NCBI GenBank assembly: GCA_932521035.1
Contig: OW051497.1
Location: 2,914,001 to 2,978,000, forward strand
Direction of reading: 5' to 3'
From: Oscheius dolichura
Lineage: Eukaryota; Nematoda; Chromadorea; Rhabditida; Rhabditidae
DNA length: 64,000 bases
In this document: positions 11,070-23,750 of the stretch, one piece after another
How positions within the stretch are numbered: position 1 is the first letter of the stretch
Layout: every line of letters begins with the position of its first letter
The notes under the pieces: model-generated
The model's database searches: none
Seen by the model: only the letters and a program-made list of their open reading frames with translations
Told to the model about the DNA's origin: nothing
Translations under genes and position numbers: made by a program

Positions 11070-12419
11070 ATGGCTTATGTTGACGAGTATATCGAGCGAT
11101 GCTTGTTCCCAACCCTGATCCCGAACATGAAATGTTGCCTTGTCTGTTTTGGAACCGTCATTACGCTTACCCCTTCTGCTGGGGCCGCTCACTTCCATGA
11201 AAAGCATCGGACGACTGTAGCTGTGGTATGTTAGGTTGCCTACATATTGATCGCCATTTAGTTCGATCTCCAGATCCAGATCAGAAGATCCCTCGCTAAT
11301 ATCAAGGGAACGGAGGTAGGTGAATTCGAGTGGCTGGTATCACCTGTTTAGGAGCTGGCTACCGATTACGAAGCATTCTCCTTCCTGGTCCGTTTTCATG
11401 AGAACGTCGCTGCTATGCAAAAGGACTTGCAGTCGCTCTTACAGAAGTGAGTCAGGGGGTTGAGCCGGGTGTCCTAAGGCGCTCTGAACCGGATCGGTTC
11501 GACTCAGACCGGGTAAATGACGTGGTACGGAGAGTTGTGCGAGTCGGGTGTTGCGACGGTTGCGAGCCTCGAGGAGGTTTGATATTTCGAAAGCACAGCC
11601 GGTCAAAGCTTCACTGCGTTATGAGCACCTTCCGGTGCATATTCCACCTCAGCGTCATTGTATAAAGAACAGCTATCATTTAATGTTGTTCAAAAGCTTA
11701 GTTAAAAGCAATGCGGATCCCTTTTTGTAGAGCTAACAAGGGCCGCTTCACCAATATTCGGGTTGTCCCCGCGAAGAACCCGGTACCCACCGATCCATCC
11801 GACATCGAAGTATGCCTCCGCGATAATGGAACAGAGATCGTTTTCAACTTCCATCGATACTTGGACAAGGTAAGCGGACTGCCATTGTAGCACTAATCCG
11901 TCCTACAGCTCTACTTCTTCCATATCCTGTTCCTCATCCAATTCTGGAAGACGGCTCTTCCCTACACGAAGACCTTGGTCTCTAAATCATATTTGATCAA
12001 CTACAACTTGAAACTAACCCAGGCACAGAGAAAGCAGAAAATTCTCCAGCTGTTCAAGGGTAGTTGCCTTCCTGAGGTACCCTTATGTTTACTCTGTAAT
12101 ATGGAGTATTTCCAGGAAATGGTCAACGTTTTTGCCGCAAGAATCTCTTCTGATTTCGAAACCATGAAGTTGTCCAATTCTGACGGAGATGAGAAGCAGA
12201 AGTTCCTTGAATTCGTGTGCCACCAGATGATGCAGCTCCCGGTCATCGTCAATGAGAGCGGAACTCGCTTAGACACATACATCTCGCAGTTGGCCTATCA
12301 CCTGGCAGGTGAAGAAAATAGCAGTAAGTACAAAGAATAAGAAAGAAAGCCCTGTTCAGAGCATGTCACGATCACCCACAAGATCGTTGGCGAGAATCCG
12401 GATACTAAGCGTTTCTGAG
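11070..12419 (+). CDS. Unrecognised helical protein with N-terminal hydrophobic Cys-containing segment
   Basis: Seven phase-consistent exons run from ATG 11070 to TGA 12417-12419. Introns are short except one of about 280 bases (11449-11730). The N-terminus MAYVDEYIERCLFPTLIPNMKCCLVCFG contains a Cys pair and a hydrophobic patch, then TLTPSAGAAHFHEKHRTTVAV. Later exons give an acidic/hydrophobic middle (CLRDNGTEIVFNFHRYLDK; LYFFHILFLIQFWKTALPY) and helical C-terminal sequence ending GENPDTKRF. Total about 260 residues. No catalytic motif or known family is recognised. The continuous frame across all short introns argues it is a real gene. It lies on the same strand as the 9128-10236 gene and is similarly helical, but I cannot show they are related. 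Confidence 0.55.
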
Positions 12420-13487
12420 ACTTCCTTTGCTCTCCCCCTGTTCACCGTCCCTTTTCCGTCACTCACCTAACTTCGGATATACCCCCTTATACGTTAACAC
12501 TGTATTATCTCCCCCGTGTATTACATGAATTGAGATTTTTGTGAGAGTTTAGCTTCGAGTTATATTCCCCTGCTACAGGTTGAAAACCCTTCTCCCCATC
12601 TTTGCTCATCCAATCTTAATTCAGCTTATGCCATTTACCCTTTCTTTCCACTATCATCTCATTTATTTCAAGAACTAATAAAACATATTATCTTTTTGGC
12701 AAACACATTCATCAGGAAATATACAATATCATGTGTTTTGTACCAAGTTATCATGACTACAAAGCAGCGTTGGGCAGCTCATCAAACTCTATCGTCATTC
12801 AAGGAGATATTACAATTGGTTTTAAAGAAACTTGTTTTGATGCCCGAAAGAAATCAGATCTTCGCACACGTTATGGTTTGATAAGTGCCAAATACTGTTA
12901 GAAGATCATTACAAGAGGTAGAAGATGCTATGGGTTTGACTTTCTTGGTTAGTCGTCAGTAGACGTCTGGGCTTTGTTAGGAAGAGGAAGGAGGATGTCA
13001 ATGTAGTCCATGTTCTGGAGAACGAGGACGAACCTATAATTTATTTATCATTTTTAATGGTCGACATTATCCTGTAATTCTCTATGTGTAACGGGAAAAC
13101 CCTACCCTTCATGGAATTCGAAACGGATGTGGGGTCCAGTAAAGACTCGAGCACTGTTCAAGAGATGTTGAACGCTATAACCAAACAATTATTCGGAGGT
13201 TATCTACCCTTACGCTGTGTGAAGCTCCTCGACTCGTGCCTGACGGTCAGCTCCTTCATACCTCTCCCATTTCTTCAATAAATACTGACCAATATGCAAA
13301 TATTTTTCCATGCAAATAGCAGAAAGTCTGGAAGGTTGTCAGTTTGTAAACCTCAAGGTTATTCTTACGTCGGTCCTTCCCTTCCCGGAGTGTAACTCTG
13401 GTCACGTAGACTAAGCGTAGCTTCTATCATATACGCATGTGCAGCCAGTTCCCTAAAAGGTTTCTTTTATATCCTTAATAAAGGAGC
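12420..13487. other. Intergenic
   Basis: An AATAAAACATATTAT poly(A) candidate near 12677 fits the gene ending at 12419. No other gene is recognised; a 65-codon plus frame at 13084-13281 has no supporting splice signals or motif. Confidence 0.3.
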
Positions 13488-13775
13488 TTACTCCAATCTC
13501 TGTTGAGAAATGTTCCCACTACTATCAGCACCAGGCGGAGTCTTGTTGCCGTAGTAGTATTCGAAGAGGAACTGCTCAATAGCATCATCGTGAGCAGATT
13601 CGGGAAGATTGGCCAGCCTCGCCATCATCTGATCCACTACCGCGTCGTCAAACTGCTCAACGTTGAAAAGTTCGTTGGTTGCCGCCATTTTATCACGAAC
13701 TGATGAGACTGGGCCGTTGCTATCCCCTATTAATAGACAGCTTCTAGTGTAAAAGGGAGTTGACTTACCAGCCAT
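13488..13775 (-). CDS. Small acidic hypothetical protein
   Basis: Two exons: ATG at 13775-13773 (Met-Ala) spliced with donor GTAAGT (13768-13763) to a second exon ending at TAA 13490-13488. The peptide MAGDSNGPVSSVRDKMAATNE continues into LFNVEQFDDAVVDQMMARLANLP and ends NISQQRLE, about 80 residues. Upstream in-frame sequence (NRQELFGPQSIGEARG, with an acceptor near 13828) suggests one more 5' exon, but no phase-matching donor was found. No family recognised. Confidence 0.4.
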   Translation of the reverse strand: MAGKSTPFYTRSCLLIGDSNGPVSSVRDKMAATNELFNVEQFDDAVVDQMMARLANLPESAHDDAIEQFLFEYYYGNKTPPGADSSGNISQQRLE

Positions 13776-16700
13776 ACCGCGTGCTTCTCCGATAGATTGA
13801 GGACCGAAGAGCTCCTGTCGATTCCCTGAAAACAATACTGTAATGCCATATTTGTTGAAGCAAAGAGCGACTACCGACCACAAAATAGCCAGAGCCAAAT
13901 GAAAATGGTTTGTCCTTGACAAGTAGATATCAGAGAAAAAAACGGGTATATAAATGGGTGGAGAACCTCCGTCGGAGAATCGCAATTGATATCGGAAGGG
14001 GAAGGAATTTCACTTTGTCGGTAACCTGAAAGCACAGAGATTTACAGTTTTGCTAAGAGATAGTAAAGAGCTTGACTTGACCAAACTACTGCGGGCCTGG
14101 ATTATGAGAAGAAATGCTAAAGAAGCTGTCGGGAGATGTCTGTAACGATGTGATGAAGGCGACTATGTGGAATTTCTTCAATGGGAAAATGACGAGGAGG
14201 TTTAAGAAACTACCAACTGACATCTAGTAGTCTGCTTATAAAAGGGGGCCAAAGCTACACGCAATATGGTTCTAAAGCTGCTAAAAGGGAGCGGCTATTA
14301 TGTTACTGCTAATTTCCTAAAAAGACTCCTCACCCACACCCGGAGAGCAGAGGGCCCTTTGTGTTTCGGTGTCCATTATCCTCGTGATTGATGTAGGGAG
14401 CAAAACATTTTCGCGAAAGAATCCATCATCCCCTATAACGACACTTTCGAGGGGTTCGAAAGCGGGCCAGACTGACAGGGAGCTCTCCTCCTGGACGGTC
14501 TTTGTTTGGTTATAATAGGCGGAACCACGATCTTGCCTCAAGAACCTCACAAAGTACAGGCAACGTAAAACCAGAAAAGATGAAAAAGCATCTTAGCACC
14601 TGCTGATTATTTGCTGCATTCCGGATTGATAATGCCCCGCTTCTTGTAAAAGTTGCACTGGAAAAGGCTGCACGAGATTGAGCGGAAATAAAAATTTTAT
14701 GGGAAACCTGGCTTCCGGCAAAAAGTTCAAAATGGCACGACCGTTTTCAAGAGCAGATTTTTTCCTCGCAAAACTGTCTGGCTGTTATGTGTACACTATG
14801 CTGATTATCCCTTCTCTGAGGACTTTTGGGCTCTATTTTTTGAACAACTAATCCAGAAATGAGGAAAGGGTTCATTCGGCACGACATTCCACAAAATAGC
14901 TATAGCACGCTGCTTTCACTTGGCATCAAAATTAAGACAAAAATGGTTCTCAAGAACTCGGAAAACGGGGAATGGATCCGAAACAGTAGCCAGGGTTCAC
15001 TACATGTTTAAAGCCCAGTTGTTGAAAAGGGCTCTTGATAAGAAAACTGATAAAGACCTACGTTAGACGAACGCTTAGACGAATATGGACAAGTTGGCGG
15101 ACTTTTCGCTTATAAATCTAGCTTGGAACCCTCAGTTTATGCCATCCTCCTTCATCAAGGTCTTTTCTACCATGAAAACTACTAATCCACTTGAAAATGG
15201 GCCATACTAGAACAAATCACAAGAAGCAATAGTTGGACTCACCTTTTCAGGTGCACGGAAAAAAAGACTACAAAGTTGGGGTTTCGGTAGATCAGGAATC
15301 TTCCAGCTGCTAGTGATCTTTGCGGCTGAAGTAGAAAAAGCGCCTGTAAGGGTTAGAAAGTGGCGTGAATTACTAAACAAACTACAAAAAAACGCAACTT
15401 TGAACGCGTCCTTTCTGTGCGGGAAAGCAAAAAGTTTGCAGGCAGAGGTTTTTTGCTTTGGTTACTCAAACGTTTGCAGCGGATGTTTGTTCAGTTACTT
15501 TGCAACGGGAAGGGAACGTCCAGAGGAGAAGATCAAACATATATGAACAGGGAAGTAATTGTGCAGATGGATTGGATATATTTTGATGGATCCGTAAGTA
15601 CATTATGAATAATTGAAGAAGTGACAAGACAGACACCTGTTTGTTTCTCTGTGAGCCACGCTTTGCACATAAAGTGACTGAATACGGACTGATTGAACTA
15701 AGGGACTCGGTTTAAAAATATTTGTAATGGTAAAAGAGGAGACAATCACTGACCTCTTCTTGGTCGGAAGATAAAAATCTACGCCGTGTATGACCCTTTT
15801 TGGCAAGAGAAAGTTTTACTAGAAATATTTCGAGAAGATAAACTGGTTTACAAAGTTGTATCCTCATTTCGAACAGCTGCAAATATTAAGAAAAGGCTTC
15901 AAAAACACTAATTTGTTTTTCCCTGACGGATAGAAATATTTTAAGAAAGGAGGCACCGGTTACAAGCGAACAACAAGGAGCCCGAACTCTTTTTAACCCA
16001 GACGGACATGAGCGAATGCGGCACTAACGGAAAAGATGTGTGGGTGTGGTTTTTATCCGAAATGGCCCGTTGAAAGGGCGCTGCGCGTAAGCAACGCCTT
16101 TGAGGAAAAAGGTTTGAACAAGTGAAAATGATGAGGTGCGTGCGCCTATTATTGTTAGATGTTGCCTAAATAGATAAAACAAAAGTAAAAACAAAATGAA
16201 AACTTACATAGTAGCACACCGGAGGAACAAGCGGTATAGTCGCACAAGCTCGAACAAATGTAAGGAAATCAAACCAGATTTGTCGTCCCTAAAATTGGTT
16301 GATATAAGAGCCAGTCGCGAAAATTTCCCATTTCAAAAGTCTGACTCTGAAAAATTAAGGGCGCGGAACTCGCGACATCAGTTACTATGCATTTTGCCCT
16401 CAAAGCGGGCATTTGTGGATGTTATAGGAGTTTGAACAATTGTACTCTCACTTAGCGAACCGATGTTATTTGTTTTGCACATATAAGTTGAATAGAGCCA
16501 AGGATTTGTTGGCTGTAGCGTAAGTTGTACCATCACTTCCTAGCTGTTACCACACGCGTTCCGTAACATTTTTACTTCACCGGTTTTTGCATTATTTTAT
16601 TGATGTTCCGAGATGCAAAAATGCCGAGGATTTCGAATTCCAGCATGGCTTTCTATGTTCTTTCGATTTTTGAACCGAAAACCCTGGATTTCACGAAAAG

Positions 16701-17498
16701 CGATGTTTTATGCACAAAATCGAGGGTTTCTCCATTAAAATTAGGTCAAATGTAAAAAAATTATTGCACCACCAAACTCAGCTCACCGAGATGATACGGA
16801 TAAGCTATAAAAAATATGGTGGTCCAATAGAAAATAAAAAAGTTAATTTTTCAGATTCAGACTTTTGAAATGGGAAATTTTCGCGCCAAAAACGCGTTTT
16901 CAAGAAATTTCATTATCGCATTCGTGATCAGAATAAAAAACTGAATCAGGTAGACTAGTTAAAACAGAATCCTCAAAATCGTTATCGGACTGTCCCCCGC
17001 GGGGTTGCTCGAATCTTACAGAGACCGACTCATAATAGGAAAAAATAAGGGTTACCTGCTTTCTATGGTCACGTTTTTAGATAACATCTCCAGCTGAAAA
17101 TTTGAAAAGGAGGTACTCCCGCGTCTTTATTTGTTTTGAAACAATATCTGATATTTTAAAGATCAATCCACTTGGGTAAAATATGACAACTGGTACAACA
17201 GACAGTGTTCTCAAGGTAAACAAAAATAAAGGAATCGTAAATATTTATTTTTGGAAAGCAGAAAGCTGGCTAAGTCCATATTTGGCAAGATACCCCGTGG
17301 GAAATCAGTATAAAAATGAAGTGATTATCAACTTTAAAATGCAAAGAACTAGCACGGCAAAATCATAATACTGTTACCTAGTGAAACTGAAACTAAAACA
17401 TACAACTAATTATTTACCTATAAAAACCCGAATTTAATATGGGAAACTTGTATAAAGCCCGTAGACATTATCTTTATGTCTCTTCTTTTCCATTAGAA
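13776..17498. other. Long intergenic region; no gene supported
   Basis: About 3.7 kb with only short, isolated frames on both strands (for example plus 15313-15546, plus 16196-16435). None joins to neighbours through plausible splice sites and none carries a recognisable motif. The 16550-17050 stretch is AT-rich with simple low-complexity patches. Possible decayed repeat material, not identified. Confidence 0.35.
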
Positions 17499-20400
17499 TT
17501 ATTGATCTGAACCAAATAATTGCGCAAAGGATGACAAGACTAACCATTCGATTTCGTGTACCTCGGGCTGGCTGCGAACAATTCCGGGGTTAGACAAAGT
17601 CAGCTCGGTGACGAGCTTGCACAATCCTTCGTTATTGCCGTTATTGATGAAGGTCTCTACATATCTGGGGCATACACGACCACGGGGAAGATCATGCTCC
17701 GAGTAAAGATCTGGGTGTTTGAATAACACATGACGGGACTGAGGCTGAAAATAATAGTGAAATAAACGAAAGAATTGAAACCCATGTGCTTGTCATGCTT
17801 AAATAAGTTGTAGATGGCCAGGTTCTGGCACATGAGGTCCTTCTTTTCGAAGCTCTTAGTGATCGAGGAACGGGTCATTCTGAGCTTCTAAAATGAACTA
17901 GAAAGAATGCATAAGGACTCACGTTGGTGCATCGAAAGATTTGCTCTTCTGGTTTAACCGGTTCTGGCTCCATTCTGTAAAGTTGAGGGTGGCAAAGGCC
18001 ATACTTCCTCATTAGGCTGAAAACATATGATTTCACCATGATTAGCCAGCTGGCTTTCTTACCTGCTGCTGAGAAATTCGGCTGCTGTAGGCCTCTTCTT
18101 CCAATCCACTTGGAGAAGCCAATTAATAGCTTTCATCATTTCGAAGGTAACGCGTCGGGGGAACTGGTAGTTTCCCTCCATGATCCTCTGCTCGCAGATC
18201 TTCTCCTCGTCTGTATTATTGTAGTAGAAGGTATATGTTCCATAGACCATTTTATACAGAATGCAGCCCAGCGACCACATGTCCGACTGAAAACAATACC
18301 GAACAATACAATAACACAGAAGCACAAATAAAAAACGGATGAGTCAATTTTGAGGAAATCATTTGTCTGACCAGGTATTGAGGATATGTTGCATATAAAG
18401 ATGCTCTCACACTAGTGGTCCTGTCCTTGTCCTCGGATGGATGTCGAATGATCTTCTTGATAGCCACGATATGGCCCGTCTTCTTGTGTATGGCGCGGTA
18501 GACTGTTCCATAGGACCCACTGCCCAAGTTCAGTCCCAGGGTATAATCCTTGAGAGCGTTTTCCATATTCGTCACCGGCTTGTTAGCCTTTTTCGAATTC
18601 CTGAAAATAATGCTGTACAGAATCCGGTAAAACAATTAGCTTACAGAAGCTCTAGTTGGCGGAAATCTTTTTCTGCTACAAGTATTCTGTGGGCAGTGTC
18701 GGAGATATCATCAGGAGGCCCTAGCTTAATCGGTTCACTGGAAACAATTTTGTTCAAATCGGAATTAAACAACTTACTCCTTGTAGGTTTTATTCTCCAC
18801 ACCCGGCTGCGCGTTCTTGCTAAACATTGGACTCAGTTTGAGTAGAGGAGTCTACTGGTTAACTCACTTCTCTTTTTGTCTCTCAACTTGCTCTTGTGCC
18901 TTCTGATGGGCGTTGTACATACTCACGGTGTTCATGCGAATCTGGTAATTGACATTTTTCAATTTATTTGCTTCTTTGACCAGCTCATTGTAGTCATCCA
19001 ACCTTTTCCTCTTTTCCCTAGCAGAGCCGAACTTGCTAAACAGAATAATAAAGAAAAATATAGAAGTTGATAACTCACCCAGGAGGCGGCGGAAAGCTAA
19101 CGAGTGGCCTTTCTCTAAAAACATATCTGACTTAAATGGCGATATTATTTGACTTACGGAGCTTCTACAATGTTCGGAATGAACAAATAGTTCACCACGT
19201 CGGCGTAGTGCTGAGCAGGAGACGAGCTCGCGGGCCCTGCTGTCACCGGCATCTTCGGTTCCTCGAATGACGGACAGGCATGCCTGAGCAATGGTGGCAG
19301 AGCTGGCTGAAAATTCTTGCTCGTTTCAAAAGAATTTTGTAAGAATGTGTTGACGAAAACACTGTTAGTTGGCGTAAAATGCCTACCGTTTGGGTTTCCG
19401 CATTCTTCCTCTGGACTAGACAGGGGTCACTCGTTGGCTGAGCTACTGGTCGCTTGGTTCCGACAGTAGGCCGAATTGCCGGTGTCGCTGCTGTCGATTG
19501 ACTCGGCCCAGCTTTTGGCTGTGCTGCTGGGCGCTTGATTCCAACACGCTGTGGTGTATTCGCAATTAGACCAGCTCCCGGAGGTGGCTTGTTAGGAACA
19601 ATTTGAGGGGCTACCTTAATAACGAAATTAGACCGAAATATACAAATATCACGGTTTTGCTGAACATCTGGGGCACATTTCGAAGACGGACCAACATATC
19701 AAAACAACCAACGGGGCGAATGCTTTGAGTCGAACTGTCTGAGGCGGGAGCTTAGGCCTGGGTTCCGTGTTCCTTTGTACTGCAGGAATTTTATCCTCAG
19801 CTCCTCGTCTCGGCGTCGCCAGACCTGCCCCGACTACCTTAAGAGTTAACAGTATTCGGAATGAATCCAGAGATATTGCTTAGGAAGAGCCAAACGTACT
19901 GCTTCAATTGGGAGAAAGCTGCGAGAAGCACTGTTACCACCCATGGGTAAGCGAGCAGGCAGGTATATTCTTCGCGCACGAATCGTCCTCGTGATAATCG
20001 CGGTATACATCACCGAGTCTGAAAGATTAAAAAGAAAAATGCATGAAGACTGGCTCACTTCAGCCTTTCGATGACAGCTGCTACCCGGCGTCTTTTTGCC
20101 GGCATACATGCTGTGGCTTCGTTTCTTCCAACTGATTTGGCGATTCCGATAGATGCTCTGCTGTTTACGAAGATGTTACGTTTAGGATAAATTAGCATAC
20201 CTCCTTTCTTCAGGTTCTTTGCTCCTCTTTTCTATATCTCTAGACTTTGATGGTTCATTCTAAAATATTCAATGTGAAGTGAACGGGGATGCCCAGACAT
20301 GCAGAATGGCCTAACTGACATTGGAGGTGGCAGGGTGGCGTTTTTGCTTTGGCGGGCCAAGATAAGAGCGGAGGGGCTGAGCTTCAATTGGGATCTACAA

Positions 20401-20556
20401 CTCATAGAAATTATGAATATCGTAAAAGCTAAAAGCCTACCTTCTTTGGCTCTGAAAAGCTCTGAAAGCTCTCGCCCTCAAAGAACGTTACGTATAGATA
20501 GCAATATACCTTGCAGAAGTGCTTGTCTCTCCTCCTTTAACCACTGCTTCGTTGCT
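17499..20556 (-). CDS. Protein kinase-like protein with the catalytic core missing (P-loop lobe joined to SDMWSLG lobe)
   Basis: The long N-terminal part (about 20556-18770) is low-complexity, Pro/Lys/Arg rich and coiled, for example KRKRLDDYNELVKEANKLKN near 19020-18950. The kinase N-lobe begins at about 18590: DYTLGLNLGSGSYGTVYRA (glycine loop intact) and HIVAIKKI (VAIK Lys present). After a 125-base intron (about 18417-18290) the next exon starts directly with SDMWSLGCILYKMVYG and continues to WKKRPTAAEF, equivalent to helix F onward. The roughly 120 residues holding helix C, HRD and DFG are absent, and the intron is too short to hide them. A C-terminal extension of about 150 residues ends at 17499. 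It is a Ser/Thr-type kinase relative; the family cannot be assigned. The 5' end is uncertain. Confidence 0.65.
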
Positions 20557-20605
20557 CTGCAAACGATGAAGATTATATAGTCAGTTTGTAGGAATCCACC
20601 GGAGT

Positions 20606-20680
20606 AACATTTGGTTAAACCTACCGACACAGCGACGCTGTTAAAAACATTTGGTTAAACCTACCGACACAGCGACGCTG
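20606..20680. repeat. 40-bp period tandem duplication, two copies
   Basis: A 35-base segment (20606-20640, AACATTTGGTTAAACC...GACGCTG) is repeated exactly at 20646-20680. On minus each copy carries CTGTGTCG followed by GTAGGTTTAACC, so the duplication contains a candidate splice donor just upstream of the kinase-like gene's first recognised exon. Confidence 0.85.
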
Positions 20681-21316
20681 TGGGTTGCTGGCATACGAAG
20701 CCGTTGCGAAGGCCGATTCTGGAGGTTTCATCGTGACGACAGCGTACTGAAAGCATCTCCTTGGATAAGTAAAAAGGAAGCGAGCGACGAATAAGTTCCG
20801 AGACAAAAAGGTAGAAAAAAATTATTTCTTTTTGGTTCCTTACTTTCGTTGAAAGATCTAAAGAAATCCTCCAAAACACTGTCGATTAAAAGCAAGTGAT
20901 TTCATTAATTTCTTTGGAAAAATTGGCTTAACGGATTTTATTGACGTATAAAATGCATACAGGTATACATCAATGGTGTTAGTTAATGGTACTACGCTAG
21001 CTGGCGACGGCGCACGTTTATAGCAGCTGAACTGGACCTGAAATGACCTTATTCCTTTTAGTATCTCCCAAAAATCCCACGTTTCCTTTTAAAAATTCCG
21101 AATTTTATCCATTCCATTTCAAATTTCCCTATCTACGACATGAAAACGACGTAAAAATTGCAGCTGGTGCTCATAACTAATTCAATTTGAATAGTGCGCA
21201 ATTTCGTTGTACAGCGCTTTCATAAATTGTTAAAAAGTTAAAATAATTCGTAAACCTTAGCTTATCGATTGGTTGAATACCCGTGGTTTTCAAAAAATTG
21301 CGAGGTGGCGCTGCTG
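20681..21316. other. Intergenic or 5' region of the kinase-like gene; no firm exon
   Basis: A possible minus-strand first exon (peptide MKPPESAFATASYASNPQ) ends at the duplicated donor near 20680, but its phase does not extend cleanly into the next exon. Otherwise nothing recognised. Confidence 0.3.
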
Positions 21317-21515
21317 GAATCTCGCTCTATTTGCAGTAATTAACTACGGTATGACAGTCCTTTAAAGAATTGAAGCAGTTTTATAGAAACGATACTATAA
21401 CTTTTTTTTCCCGGGTGAGAATCTCGCTCTATTTGCAGTAATTAGCTACGGTATGGCAGTCCTTTAAAGAATTGAAGCAGTTTTATAGAAAAGATACTAT
21501 AACTTCTTTTTTCCC
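21317..21515. repeat. About 102-bp tandem duplication, two copies
   Basis: The segment starting GAATCTCGCTCTATTTGCAG at 21317 recurs at 21419 with a handful of substitutions (for example TTAACTACGG versus TTAGCTACGG and AAACGATAC versus AAAAGATAC), and runs to a T-rich end in both. It is non-coding. Confidence 0.85.
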
Positions 21516-21871
21516 GAGTGGTTACCTACTTTTGAGAACCTTATTCGCTTTCTGACCGGCGACACTCTGTCATTACAACGAAAAGCCCTTTTTCGCCCTT
21601 CCGGATGGAATTGATGCGCCAAACTGACCGGCGCCTTCCACAAACCCGACAGAAGAAAACTCCCATCGTTTTAAGAGCAGCAGTTAGTCTTTCGCTCCCC
21701 ATTGCGAAATATGATAGTAGACATTTATTTCTTTCAAAAAAAAACACAAAGAGGGGAAACAGCTCGTAAGAGGCTACACAGTACGTCAAATCACAAAATA
21801 GGAAGATATATTGGGAGGAATATGTCACATGAAATTTCGTTGATTGGGGTTTTTTGATTATTTGAGAGAAT

Positions 21872-23750
21872 TAGATAGCCCTGTTCCTTTGCACGGATCC
21901 CTCGTTGGCCCACTCGCAGATTTTGGCCCAGGCGCCGTAGACGGTTTCGAGCACTCGGGGCTCGACTCTTGTGTCGGGGAATAGCGAAGTCAGTGCGTAT
22001 CGATACCAGATCTGATAGTCCGGGAGGACGTCATACTGAAAAAGACACTGATCTTAGTGCTAAAAGGGTAATACCTGTTCGATTACTGGAACGACCCCGC
22101 CATTTTGAATCGTCTCAACGTTGTCGATCATTCGAATTGGCTAAAAACATGACCGAATCCTAGGATTCACTTACCAGGTTCGCGTAATCGTACTCATAAT
22201 AGCGATAGACACCTCTCTTTGGCAGGACAGTACCAGACGAAGGTCCTATCATCGTCATAATAGGGATTCCCAGGGCCTTAAGTTACTATTTACAGTAATT
22301 GAAATATCCTACAGCGAATTCTGCCTCGGTCTTCGTGCGTTTATCATCCAGCGACTCGTATTGATAAATTTCGCTTTCATTGTAGGACAAGTCCTGAAAA
22401 TGCCGGCAATCCCGAACAGTGAACAAATTCCTACCGCAGACTGGTTTACAACAGTCGGCTGGAACCAATTCTTATTCACTTGAACCACAAGATCATGCTA
22501 GAAACAAAAAGTTTGCATTTATTAAGTTTACAAAAGACGTACGTTTGATTTCTTCTCACCCACAGCGCAATTCTCCTGTCCGTTAGCATGACGCTTTCGA
22601 GTAGAGACGGTCACCTGCAACGTGAGCTCCATAGAGTGGTGCTGGTTTGTAACATCAACAGTTTCCAGTCCATCTCACCCCCAAAGCTTTTTGTATAGAT
22701 TTTTTCTCACCGTCCCGTTCCATCATAGGCCCCTATCTCACCATTTTGCCTGCCATTTTGATTGGGAAAATACATTCTGCTGTGGGGTGTCGTGTCGGGG
22801 ACTGACACCGCCGATGGTAGCACTCGGGGCTAACACTTTTGGATTGAAGCTGGGCTGATCCCAATGACCTCTGTTTCTGAAGCCCTTCAGGTTCTTTAAA
22901 GGGCTACGCTGCTTGTAGGAGAACCACGTATTTTTTAATCCCCCGAGCCTCGGGCGCGCCTGACGTCCACGGGTTATCATTTAAATTGCCTATTATCCTC
23001 ACTCCCTCTAGACAAAAGTAATACCAAGGGCGTTTCCTGTAATCAAAGGGTATTTTCGCTTAATAACAAAGTCAATCTCACGGCAAAAACTGTTTTCACA
23101 ATTTCCTTCCCAGAAGCGGTAAGTTCAGTTTGTCTGCCCGCATTTACTTCTCTTCAAGCTAATTACAACCATTTCCCGTCTAGAAGAAGGTCAAATGGAT
23201 CTCATTAGCTTGCTTATTTGAAATATGACTCAATTTCCAAAAATAGCTCTTTTCCTTTTTGGAATTCTAATTTGCCCGGGGTCTTACCTGAATATGATGA
23301 TGATCTTTGTTGGATGAAGAAGAATCCATCTGCCGGCTTGTTATATTAATACTAGGGTGATAACAGGATGGGCGGTTGCCTCTGTTCTGAAAAAAGAAGA
23401 GATCGATGGGTAAAGAGAAATTGCCAGTCAGTCCTATATAAATTGCATGGAGAGGGTATTCTTTGTTTTGAATAGGGATGAGAAAGGGGCGGAATCAAAA
23501 TTGTGATTTAATTATGCCAGTGGAGCGGCAAAAGAGGAGACGGACGGTTATGAACACACATTTTCACAGCACGAGGATCATATTTCCGAAACTGTAAACT
23601 TAGAAATGGGTAGATCATGGCGATGTGAGTAGGAGGAGCCGAATCAAATGAATGGAAAAAAGAGGACGACCATTTACTTACGCTAGGCATATCAGCAGCT
23701 GAGCTGGTATTCTCGTCTCCGACACTCGGCAAATCCGGGTGATTATCCAT
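21872..23750 (-). CDS. Unrecognised multi-exon gene (about 300 aa)
   Basis: A phase-consistent model uses ATG 23750 (MDNHPDLPSVGDENTSS), an exon at 23386-23288 with a Ser/His tract, an exon from about 22917 (QRSPLKNLKGFRNRGHWDQ), and five further exons down to the stop at 21874-21872. The later peptide includes ALGIPIMTMIGPSSGTVLPK and RGVYRYYEYDYANL, and ends with an aromatic, well-folded-looking stretch DYQIWYRYALTSLFP...WAKICEWANEG. Introns there are 36-60 bases; one must be GTAGGATATTTC...CTTAAG, since reading through hits stops. The first half looks disordered, the last 130 residues globular. No domain is recognised. The 5' exons (beyond 22614) are less certain than the rest. Confidence 0.5.
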
